Shown: positions 1 through 6,940 of the stretch, piece by piece
Position numbering within the stretch: the stretch's first letter is position 1
Layout: each line of letters opens with the position of its first letter
Assembly (NCBI GenBank): GCA_028819775.1
Contig: JAPPKV010000396.1
Span: 1 to 6,940, forward strand
Length of the DNA stretch: 6,940 bases
From: Gammaproteobacteria bacterium
GTDB lineage: Bacteria; Pseudomonadota; Gammaproteobacteria; Pseudomonadales; Azotimanducaceae_A
Direction of reading: 5' to 3'
The notes under the pieces: generated by a model
The model's database searches: none
The model's input: only the letters and a program-made list of their open reading frames with translations
Told to the model about the DNA's origin: nothing
Translations under genes and position numbers: made by a program

Positions 1-338
1 GACACATGGTCCTTCGGCAGCGGCGGCGTGATCATCAGGTGCGAGTGGTAGAGCTGGATGTTCCAGCCCAGGATGTCCACCACCTTCATGAATGTCTTTG
101 GCAGGTCGAGCAGGTCGAGGAATTCATCGTCCATGCCGATGGCGTCGAGGAGGTTCAAGGGATGATGCGGCTTCACCTCGCGCTTCGGACGCCACTCGGC
201 ATCGAGCCGCTCGGTCGCCACTGCCAAGCGGGCCACCTTGTCGGGTGGCAGCACGCCGGGCACGACGAGGTAGCCCTGGTCCTCGAACTGCTTGCGCTCG
301 CCAGCGGTCAGCCGGTGGGCAAGGCAGGATTCGTCCAC
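1..338 (-). CDS. Phytanoyl-CoA dioxygenase (PhyH) family protein, N-terminal part, runs off the left edge
   Basis: Reading the minus strand from a GTG at 336-338 gives 112 uninterrupted codons to the window edge. The protein begins VDESCLAHRLTAGERKQFED, continues QGYLVVPGVLPPDKVARL and later WNIQLYHSHLMITPP. The 'F-x-x-x-G-Y-L-V-V-x-G-V-L' opening and the 'N-I-Q-L-Y-H-S-H-L' segment are typical of bacterial PhyH-like Fe(II)/2-oxoglutarate oxygenases, which hydroxylate small molecules or acyl chains in the cytoplasm. The metal-binding HxD...H residues normally lie further on and are outside the window, so activity cannot be judged. The start is supported by GGAGGG six bases upstream and by the gene beginning 13 bases after the stop of the hydrolase gene, which suggests co-transcription. 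The substrate is unknown; the family is very broad. Confidence 0.82.
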   Translation of the reverse strand, partial: MDESCLAHRLTAGERKQFEDQGYLVVPGVLPPDKVARLAVATERLDAEWRPKREVKPHHPLNLLDAIGMDDEFLDLLDLPKTFMKVVDILGWNIQLYHSHLMITPPLPKDHV

Positions 339-344
339 CGTCGA

Positions 345-350
345 CCCTCC
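345..350 (-). promoter_or_regulatory. Shine-Dalgarno site GGAGGG for the PhyH-family gene
   Basis: On the minus strand GGAGGG lies immediately after the TGA stop of the upstream hydrolase gene (352-354) and six bases before the GTG at 336-338. It decides the GTG start, since no ATG lies nearby in that frame, and it fits translation of both genes from one message. Confidence 0.65.
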
Positions 351-351
351 G

Positions 352-1662
352 TCAGCTCGAATGGGACTCCGTAATCGCCTGGTTGGCCAGCACCTTCAAC
401 TCCCCGCGCAATGGCCAGGGCGAACCCATGAGCTGGATCATGCCGATGACGACCATCTCCTCGACGGGGTCGACCCAGAACACCGTCCCGGCCGCACCGC
501 CCCAACTGTATTCGCCCAGGGAACCCAGCACACCGGAACCAACGGCGTTGGTGTTGACGCCGAAGCCGAGCCCGAAGCCGAATCCCCGGGTCTCGGCACC
601 CGAGAGCGGGTTCTCCCCGCTACCGGCCCCTCTGACCGTCGACGGCAGGTGATTGGCGGTCATGAACTCGACCGTCTTGGGACTCAAGATCCGCACGCCA
701 TCGAGTTCGCCGCCCCGGCGCACCATCTCGGAAAACCGCAGATAGTCCATCGTCGACGAGACGAGCCCGCCACCCCCTGAGAACATCTGCGTCTCCTCGT
801 AGGGCGCATCGAACTGAACCAGGCGTTCCTCCTCGCGGTTCCACGCGTGATTAGGCAGCAACCGGTCGAGCTTGTCGGCCGGCACGTTGAAGAACGTGTC
901 CTCCATGCCCAATGGGTCGAACAGGCGCTCCTTCAGAAAGACGTCGAACGCCAGACCGCTCAAACGCTGCACCACCAGTCCGGTGACATCGACCGCCACG
1001 CTGTAGTGCCACCGCTCCCCGGGCTCGAAGGCCAGCGGCAGGGTGCCCAGCCGTTCGGCGAACTCGTCAAGATCCTTGCCGCCGAGCGGCTGGACTTCCC
1101 GGTATTCCTGATCCACCGGGTCTTGCGGGTTGAAGCCGTAGGACAGCCCCGTGGTATGGGTCAAGAGGTGTCGCATGGTCATGGTCCGCTCAGCCGGGAC
1201 CAACTCGCCGTCGACGAGTACATCGAGGTCGGCAAGCTCCGGCACGAACTTCTCGACCGGATCGGAGAGCGCGAACTTGCCCTCCTCGTAGAGCATCATC
1301 GCCGCCACCGCAGTGATGGGTTTGCTCATGGAATAGATTCGGAACAGCGCGTCCTTGGTCATCGGCCGGTCGTCGTCCGCGCCGCGTTGGCCAACCGCTT
1401 CGAAGTGCACGATCTTGCCGTCCCGGGCAATCAGCGTAACCACACCCGCGAGTTTGTTCTCGTCTACGTAACGCTGGGCCAACGCCGTGACGCGGTTCAA
1501 GCGTTCGGCCGACATGCCGGCCTCGCTCGCTGGCGCGTCGACGAGTCCGACTGGCGACGCTTCGACAGCCTCGGGCGCGTTGACCTGTATGTCCGAGACC
1601 TCGACACACCCCGACAATCCACAGAGCAGCAGTGCGCCCAGCACGGCGATGCACTTCTTCAT
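352..1662 (-). CDS. Lipoprotein serine hydrolase, beta-lactamase class C / EstB-type esterase family
   Basis: This 436-residue protein begins MKKCIAVLGALLLCGLSGC, a lipoprotein signal with lipobox L-S-G-C19. Val follows the cysteine, so no Asp retention signal is seen and outer-membrane or periplasmic anchoring is likely. The penicillin-binding fold motifs are present: S111-M-S-K114 (nucleophile and base), Y220-S-V in place of the beta-lactamase Y-x-N, and W387-G-G in place of KTG. 'MRHLLTHTTGLSYG' (163-176) is the usual signature of this superfamily. The Y-S-V and W-G-G variants point to an EstB-like esterase, amidase or nylon-oligomer-type hydrolase more than a true cephalosporinase. Length is normal for a lipoprotein member. 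ATG 1662 is chosen because it starts the signal peptide directly; the upstream SD is weak. It lies 62 bases after matB and 13 bases before the PhyH-family gene. The substrate is unknown. Confidence 0.9.
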   Translation of the reverse strand: MKKCIAVLGALLLCGLSGCVEVSDIQVNAPEAVEASPVGLVDAPASEAGMSAERLNRVTALAQRYVDENKLAGVVTLIARDGKIVHFEAVGQRGADDDRPMTKDALFRIYSMSKPITAVAAMMLYEEGKFALSDPVEKFVPELADLDVLVDGELVPAERTMTMRHLLTHTTGLSYGFNPQDPVDQEYREVQPLGGKDLDEFAERLGTLPLAFEPGERWHYSVAVDVTGLVVQRLSGLAFDVFLKERLFDPLGMEDTFFNVPADKLDRLLPNHAWNREEERLVQFDAPYEETQMFSGGGGLVSSTMDYLRFSEMVRRGGELDGVRILSPKTVEFMTANHLPSTVRGAGSGENPLSGAETRGFGFGLGFGVNTNAVGSGVLGSLGEYSWGGAAGTVFWVDPVEEMVVIGMIQLMGSPWPLRGELKVLANQAITESHSS

Positions 1663-1724
1663 AGGTTTCCCGATTTCTTTAAGACGAAACGCCGGAGTCT
1701 AACAGCCTGACACGACCAACAGGC

Positions 1725-3194
1725 TCACGTCTCGAGCACGTCGGCGTAGGTCTCCTTGAGGAGGTTCTTCTGGACCTTGCCCATGGCGTTGCGCGGCAAT
1801 TCGTCCACACGGACCACCCGCTTCGGGTGTTTGTAGCGGGCCAGCCTCCTTCCTAGGAAACGATCTACCCGAGCTTGGTCGACGCCGTCCTCCGAAACCA
1901 CCACAGCGACCACCGCTTCGCCGAAGTCCGGGTGTGGAACGCCGATGACCGCCGACTCCACTACCTCCGGCATCTCGTCGAGCAACGTCTCGACTTCCTT
2001 GGGGTAGACGTTGTAGCCGCCGGAAATGACCAGATCCTTGGCGCGCCCCACGATGGTCAACCTGCCCTCGCCATCCATGGTGCCGATGTCGCCGGTCACG
2101 AAAAACCCGTCGGTGCGAAATTCCTCCGCGGTCCTTTCGGGCTCAAGCCAATAGCCCTTGAAGACGTTCGGCCCGCGCAGTTCGATGCTGCCGACCTCGC
2201 CGCGCGGAAGTTCATGGCCGCCATCGTCCGTGACCCGGACGGCGATCCCCGGCAGCGCGAACCCCACCGTTCCCCCGACACGCTCGCCTTCCAAGGGGTT
2301 GGAAGTGTTCATCAGCGTCTCGCTCATGCCGTAGCGCTCGAGTATCCGAAAGCCCGTGCGTTGTTCGAAAGCCGTGAAGGTCTGCTTGGTGAGCGGCGCC
2401 GAACCCGAGATGAATAGTCGCATGTTGCCGCACGATGCCGCGTCGAACGAGGCGTCGTCCAGAAGCCGGGTGTAGAACGTCGGAACACCCATCAAGACAG
2501 TGGCACGGGAAAGCTCCCCGACGAGCGCCGCGACGTCGAAGCGCTTCTGCAGAATCACCGGCGTGGCATTGAAGAAAGCGCAATGCAGGGCGACGAACAG
2601 GCCGTGCACGTGGAAGATCGGCAGCGCATGCAGCAACACGTCGTCGGCGCGCCAACCCCACGCGGCACACAGGACCTCGGCATTCGAGATGAGGTTGGCA
2701 TGGGTGAGCATGGCGCCCTTGGGTCGCCCGGTCGTCCCGGAGGTGTAGATGATCGCCGCAAGGTCGTCGTCCGCCCGGTCCACGGTGAGGACCGGCGCAG
2801 CCGCCGCTTCCCGCCAATACGAGCCGGACCCGTCACCGTCGAGCACGGCCACGGCTACGTCGGCGTCGAAACGGCCGCCGGCGACGAACAGCGCTGGCTG
2901 GCAATCGGCGATGAAGTACTCCACCTCGGGTTTCGTGTACGCCGTGTTTATCGGCACGTACACCGCTCCGGATTTGACGCACGCAAGGTAGACCGCCACC
3001 GCCTCCGGCGTTTTTTCGGCCTGCACGAGGACGCGGTCGCCAACACCCACCCCCCATGCGGCAAGCGCCGCCCCGGCCCGGTCGACTTCGGCGAGCAGTC
3101 GAGCATAGGTCCAATCCTCTCCATCCGGGCAAATCAATGCCGCAGTATCCGGGGCACGGCGAAACGCAGTCTCGAAGCGGGCGTAGATGTTCAT
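1725..3194 (-). CDS. matB: Malonyl-CoA synthetase (malonate-CoA ligase), ANL superfamily
   Basis: This cytoplasmic ligase joins malonate (in some homologues also methylmalonate) to CoA with ATP cleaved to AMP and pyrophosphate. The 489 residues match the usual MatB length of about 500. Visible motifs in order: AMP-binding P-loop YTSGTTGRPKG (150-160), the MatB-like stretch HALPIFHVHGLF (189-200), GVPTFYTRLL (236-245), FISGSAPL (261-268), ERYGMSETLMNTSNP (286-300), the GD pair at 368-369, GRAKDLVISGGYNVYPKE (383-400), and the C-terminal LPRNAMGKVQK with the adenylation lysine at K473. The 'RYGMSETxMNTSNP' and 'HVHGLFVALH' segments favour MatB over general acyl-CoA ligases. No malonyl-CoA decarboxylase or malonate transporter is in view, so the product may feed fatty-acid or polyketide synthesis, or a decarboxylase elsewhere. 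It probably leads the leftward unit. The SD before ATG 3194 is weak. Confidence 0.93.
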   Translation of the reverse strand: MNIYARFETAFRRAPDTAALICPDGEDWTYARLLAEVDRAGAALAAWGVGVGDRVLVQAEKTPEAVAVYLACVKSGAVYVPINTAYTKPEVEYFIADCQPALFVAGGRFDADVAVAVLDGDGSGSYWREAAAAPVLTVDRADDDLAAIIYTSGTTGRPKGAMLTHANLISNAEVLCAAWGWRADDVLLHALPIFHVHGLFVALHCAFFNATPVILQKRFDVAALVGELSRATVLMGVPTFYTRLLDDASFDAASCGNMRLFISGSAPLTKQTFTAFEQRTGFRILERYGMSETLMNTSNPLEGERVGGTVGFALPGIAVRVTDDGGHELPRGEVGSIELRGPNVFKGYWLEPERTAEEFRTDGFFVTGDIGTMDGEGRLTIVGRAKDLVISGGYNVYPKEVETLLDEMPEVVESAVIGVPHPDFGEAVVAVVVSEDGVDQARVDRFLGRRLARYKHPKRVVRVDELPRNAMGKVQKNLLKETYADVLET

Positions 3195-3286
3195 CGTCCG
3201 CCATTATCCCATCGGCATGCACACTGGCGTTTTGGCCCCGCCGACCCAATAATCCGGCAGGAACGTGCGGCCCGGGCCGGATTGCG
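3195..3286. promoter_or_regulatory. Divergent intergenic region between matB and aacS
   Basis: These 92 bases must hold promoters for both outward-facing genes if each is transcribed from its own start. On the minus strand a -10-like GATAAT (3203-3208) sits so close to the matB ATG that a transcript from it would be nearly leaderless. On the plus strand CAATAAT (3247-3253) is the most AT-rich spot, but no good -35 lies at the right distance. No clear operator palindrome was found, so the region is inferred from gene orientation more than from strong motifs. Confidence 0.4.
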
Positions 3287-5204
<1,918 letters not shown>

Positions 5205-5206
<2 letters not shown>

Positions 5207-5251
5207 CCTGGTCGACTTGGGTCGTCCTTGCACCGCGATACGACCTGGTCG
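5205..5251 (+). repeat. Short direct repeat GACCTGGTCG
   Basis: The 10-base word GACCTGGTCG occurs at 5205-5214, overlapping the aacS stop codon, and again at 5242-5251, with starts 37 bases apart. The second copy forms the centre of a palindrome. It may be chance in GC-rich DNA or a duplicated protein-binding word. Confidence 0.4.
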
Positions 5252-5266
5252 TACGACAGCGTACGA
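5239..5266. promoter_or_regulatory. Palindrome and tandem TACGA half-sites, possible operator or weak hairpin after aacS
   Basis: TACGACC-T-GGTCGTA (5239-5253) is a perfect 7+7 inverted repeat with a single central base. The word CGTACGA then occurs at 5250-5256 and 5260-5266, exactly 10 bases apart, or about one helical turn. No T-run follows, so it does not look like a standard intrinsic terminator. A binding site for a dimeric regulator is possible, but no regulator gene is in the window. Confidence 0.35.
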
Positions 5267-5278
5267 AACACCCGCCTA

Positions 5279-5296
5279 TTGTCGATAGCTATACAA
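5279..5296. promoter_or_regulatory. Imperfect 18-base palindrome in an AT-rich patch
   Basis: TTGTCGATAGCTATACAA has matching outer arms (TTGT/ACAA) and a perfect core, ATAGCTAT, with mismatches only at the two positions between each arm and the core. It sits about 30 bases upstream of the promoter-like -35 hexamer at 5326, at the start of an unusually AT-rich stretch. The position and symmetry suit an operator, but function is inferred. Confidence 0.3.
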
Positions 5297-5325
5297 AATA
5301 AAGGGTTTCAGTGATTTCCAAACAC

Positions 5326-5355
5326 TTGACTATCGCTGTCAGCGAGCGCTATCGT
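5326..5355 (+). promoter_or_regulatory. Candidate sigma-70 promoter for the coiled-coil gene, with a palindrome in its spacer
   Basis: TTGACT (5326-5331) and TATCGT (5350-5355) are separated by 18 bases: a good -35 and a moderate -10. The expected transcription start near 5362 would leave a leader of roughly 97 bases to ATG 5459. The perfect inverted repeat TCGCTG-T-CAGCGA (5333-5345) lies wholly between the two boxes, a typical position for a repressor site. The hexamer CTATCG overlaps both boxes (5330-5335 and 5349-5354) and occurs inverted at 5283-5288. Confidence 0.5.
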
Positions 5356-5445
5356 CGAGGCCATTCTTGGATCCGCGAACCCCAACATGCCGGCGGTAGG
5401 CACTGCAAGAGACACAGGACGTGTGCCGACGGCGGGTTCGATCGC

Positions 5446-5451
5446 AGGAAG
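5446..5451 (+). promoter_or_regulatory. Shine-Dalgarno site AGGAAG for the coiled-coil gene
   Basis: AGGAAG ends seven bases before ATG 5459. This is good spacing and favours 5459 over the in-frame ATG at 5387, which has no comparable site and would add 24 residues of low-complexity sequence. Confidence 0.6.
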
Positions 5452-5458
5452 CAAGCCG

Positions 5459-5908
5459 ATGCCTGAACGGACTCCCTACCAAACCATCGAAGAAAGACTC
5501 GCCAGCGTCGAAACCAAGACCGACCGCCTCGTGCAGGAAGTCGACGCCGCGCGGATCGAGAACCAAGCCGCATTCACCGAACTCCGTAGTCTCATCGCCA
5601 AGAACGATGCCTCGATGCGAGCCGACACACAGGAGATGGAGAGTCGTCTCCGCGCCGAGATCAAAGGCACCGAAGACGAACTCCGTTCCGAGATCAAGGG
5701 CACCGAAGACAAGCTCCGCGCCGAGATCAAGGGCACCGAAGACAAGCTCAGCGCCGAGATCAATCGATCGGAACAGCGACTACGCGATCACATGACCACG
5801 ACGACGAGCACATTGCTCAGCCATGTCAGGCTAGTCGTTGCGATCATGGTTCCCATATCGTTGGGGGTAATTGGGCTGTTGGCCAAGGTTATCTTCGACA
5901 GCGGCTGA
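5459..5908 (+). CDS. Small C-terminally membrane-anchored coiled-coil protein with 11-residue repeats
   Basis: I do not recognise a named family. From ATG 5459 it has 149 residues. Residues 1-63 are charged and helical, with spaced hydrophobic positions (IEERLASVETKTDRLVQEV). Residues 64-107 are four tandem 11-residue units of the form L-R-x-E-I-K-G-T-E-D-K, a hendecad spacing that suits a right-handed or straight coiled coil. A run of threonines follows, then one hydrophobic helix (about 124-146) ending in FDSG. There is no signal peptide, so a single C-terminal anchor with a cytoplasmic coiled coil is most likely, although topology is inferred. The layout resembles DUF1640-like proteins and, loosely, Borrelia Bdr proteins. 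A structural, scaffold or oligomerising role is possible. It has its own likely promoter, stands alone between aacS and a convergent gene, and could instead start at 5387. Confidence 0.8.
   Translation: MPERTPYQTIEERLASVETKTDRLVQEVDAARIENQAAFTELRSLIAKNDASMRADTQEMESRLRAEIKGTEDELRSEIKGTEDKLRAEIKGTEDKLSAEINRSEQRLRDHMTTTTSTLLSHVRLVVAIMVPISLGVIGLLAKVIFDSG
5648..5779 (+). repeat. Four tandem 33-base repeats inside the coiled-coil gene
   Basis: Units lie at 5648-5680, 5681-5713, 5714-5746 and 5747-5779, each encoding 11 residues. Units 2 and 3 differ at 2 of 33 bases and units 1 and 3 at 3 of 33, while unit 4 has diverged in its second half. Conservation at the DNA level points to recent duplication and possible copy-number variation between strains. 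Confidence 0.85.
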
Positions 5909-5915
5909 ATTCCCT

Positions 5916-5930
5916 CGGGACGATCGCCCG
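5916..5930. terminator. Weak hairpin between convergent genes, possible bidirectional terminator
   Basis: The 35-base gap between the coiled-coil stop (5908) and the DUF2784 stop (5944) holds CGGG-acgatcg-CCCG, a four-pair stem that extends by one wobble pair. No T-tract follows on either strand, so it is a poor intrinsic terminator. It is listed because the convergent genes need some means of ending transcription here. Confidence 0.2.
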
Positions 5931-5943
5931 GCCCGGCCGCAGC

Positions 5944-6321
5944 CTACTCGGCTTCTGGTCGCTGTTTCCGGTGCCTCCGGAACACCCAGGTGTAGATCAA
6001 GACGTTGATGGCGATCGCTGTGCACCCTAGGACTATCCGGGCCGTGGGCGTCAGTATCCCCTCTTGCGCCATATCGGGGTAAACGATGGGCATGAGATAG
6101 CGGGCGACGAAACCACCCGGTCGCGGGTCGTCGCCGCGAAGGGCATCCTCCAAGTACGTCAACGGACAGATCCAGTCGGCGAACTGCACCCACGCGCCCC
6201 ACGCCACGGCAGGCAGGTGGACCCAGGCGATCCGCGGCCAGCGCAACGCGAACAGGCCGCCGCCGGCGACGAAGGCGATGAAGGCCAGATGCAGGACAAC
6301 GACAACTTCGGCGCTATTCAT
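5944..6321 (-). CDS. DUF2784 family inner-membrane protein
   Basis: This 125-residue protein has three hydrophobic segments (about 5-25, 31-50 and 93-114) and a basic C-terminal tail, RRHRKQRPEAE, that suggests a cytoplasmic end. Family-like features are the first-helix H11, LRWPRIAWVHLPAVAWGAWVQ (26-46), the conserved-looking W50-I-C-P-L with E58, and ARYLMPIVYP (73-82). Length is normal for DUF2784, whose function is unknown to me. The start at ATG 6321 is limited by an in-frame TAG 24 bases upstream, which is the stop codon of the fumarase gene. A GAGG lies only two bases before the ATG, so translation may depend on coupling. Only 21 bases separate it from the fumarase, and both genes are probably on one transcript. 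Confidence 0.85.
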   Translation of the reverse strand: MNSAEVVVVLHLAFIAFVAGGGLFALRWPRIAWVHLPAVAWGAWVQFADWICPLTYLEDALRGDDPRPGGFVARYLMPIVYPDMAQEGILTPTARIVLGCTAIAINVLIYTWVFRRHRKQRPEAE

Positions 6322-6342
6322 CGCCTCGGCTACCCGCTGCGG

Positions 6343-6940
6343 CTACTCGACCGTGGCCGCCGCAATCCGGTTCCCGATCTCACGCGCCCAGATCTCCGGC
6401 CCCGTGACATGCACCGATTCGCCCCGGCTGTCCACCGAGACGGTGACAGGCATGTCCTTGACCTCGAACTCGTAGATGGCCTCCATGCCCAGATCCTCGA
6501 AGGCGAGTCGCGTCGATTTGGTGATCGCCCGGGCAATCAGGTAAGCGGCACCGCCCACGGCAATCAGCGATACCGCACCCAAGTCGCGAATGGCGTCAAC
6601 CGCCACGGGCCCCCGCTCCGCCTTGCCGATCATTCCGAGGAGCCCCGTGTGTTCGAGCAGAGTCCGGGTGAACTTGTCCATGCGGGTCGCGGTGGTGGGG
6701 CCGGCGGGCCCGATGACTTCGTCGCCCACCGGGTCCACCGGGCCCACGTAGTAGATGAAACGGTCGCGGAAGTCGACCGGCAACGGCGCGTCTTGGGCGA
6801 TCAAATCCACCAATCGCTTGTGGGCCGCATCGCGTCCGGTGAGCAGGTGACCGGAGAGCAGCAGCGTCTCCCCGGCCTGCCACGTAGCCGTCTCGGCACG
6901 GGTTACGGTATCGAGGTTCACTCGCCGGACATCCTCCCCC
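6343..6940 (-). CDS. fumA: Class I (iron-sulfur) fumarate hydratase, C-terminal part, runs off the right edge
   Basis: The visible 198 residues are the C-terminal domain of the oxygen-sensitive 4Fe-4S fumarase that interconverts fumarate and L-malate in the TCA cycle. Family segments: VNLDTVTRAETATWQAGETLLLSG, LLTGRDAAHKR, LPVDFRDRFIYYVGPVDPVGDEV, GPAGPTTATRMDKF, LLGMIGKAERGP, LIAVGGAAYL, FEDLGMEAIYEFEVKDMPVTV and a final VTGPEIW. GPTTATRMD (6676-6702) and the IGKAERG lysine correspond to substrate-site residues known in class I fumarases. The reading frame stays open past the GTG at 6919-6921 to the edge (GEDVRR...), as expected for an internal stretch of a protein of about 500 residues, so that GTG is not the start. 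The cluster cysteines lie in the missing N-terminal part. The subgroup resembles the long single-chain enzyme of beta/gamma-proteobacteria, not a separate TtdB-like beta subunit. Confidence 0.93.
   Translation of the reverse strand, partial: GEDVRRVNLDTVTRAETATWQAGETLLLSGHLLTGRDAAHKRLVDLIAQDAPLPVDFRDRFIYYVGPVDPVGDEVIGPAGPTTATRMDKFTRTLLEHTGLLGMIGKAERGPVAVDAIRDLGAVSLIAVGGAAYLIARAITKSTRLAFEDLGMEAIYEFEVKDMPVTVSVDSRGESVHVTGPEIWAREIGNRIAAATVE

Noticed and set aside
6..652. Plus-strand open frames over the left edge
   Set aside because: They oppose the PhyH-family and hydrolase genes, which show clear family segments on the minus strand.
847..1710. Plus-strand open frame of 287 codons
   Set aside because: It lies antisense to the serine hydrolase, whose motifs and lipoprotein signal are clear. 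The translation is rich in R, H, Q and V with no recognisable domain, as expected for a GC-rich shadow frame.
1663..1724. Possible terminator or promoter between matB and the hydrolase
   Set aside because: Only a five-pair stem (GCCTG/CAGGC) with a 10-base loop and no T-run was seen, and no convincing -35/-10 pair with normal spacing.
5387..5458. Upstream ATG start for the coiled-coil protein
   Set aside because: The extra 24 residues are low in structure and lack a good ribosome-binding site, whereas ATG 5459 has AGGAAG at ideal spacing. It is kept as a possible alternative only.
5648..5779. Tandem repeat considered as a CRISPR-like array
   Set aside because: The 33-base units are directly adjacent with no unique spacers and encode an in-frame 11-residue protein repeat.
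6919..6921. GTG as the start of a short stand-alone fumarase beta-subunit gene
   Set aside because: The frame remains open upstream to the window edge, and the sequence around it matches the interior of long single-chain class I fumarases.

Overview
This is a GC-rich, gene-dense bacterial chromosome segment with short intergenic gaps. The gene families (MatB, acetoacetyl-CoA synthetase, the long single-chain class I fumarase seen in beta/gamma-proteobacteria, DUF2784, a class C-type serine hydrolase lipoprotein and a phytanoyl-CoA-dioxygenase-like protein) suggest a heterotrophic proteobacterium, probably gamma- or beta-. The lineage is an inference from remembered family resemblance; no search was run. 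No mobile element, CRISPR array, tRNA or rRNA was seen.

Left block, minus strand, transcribed right to left from about 3194 to position 1: matB (malonyl-CoA synthetase), a 62-base gap, a lipoprotein serine hydrolase of the beta-lactamase/EstB type, a 13-base gap, then a phytanoyl-CoA dioxygenase family gene that starts at GTG (336-338) and runs off the left edge. The order and spacing suggest one transcription unit.

Middle, plus strand: acetoacetyl-CoA synthetase (aacS) starts at GTG 3287, diverging from matB across 92 bases. The two ligases activate malonate and acetoacetate respectively, both feeding short acyl-CoA units into central metabolism. After aacS comes a 252-base region (5207-5458) with an AT-rich patch, several short inverted and direct repeats, and the most promoter-like sequence in the window. 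It leads to a small gene (start 5459) for a membrane-anchored coiled-coil protein built on four tandem 11-residue repeats.

Right block, minus strand: the C-terminal part of an iron-sulfur class I fumarase enters from the right edge and is followed 21 bases later by a three-helix DUF2784 membrane protein that converges on the coiled-coil gene. Most of the window is ordinary central and accessory metabolism. The least explained elements are the hendecad coiled-coil gene with its repeat-rich upstream region, the matB-hydrolase-dioxygenase cluster, and the fumarase-DUF2784 pairing. I do not see convincing evidence of a new defence or mobile system.
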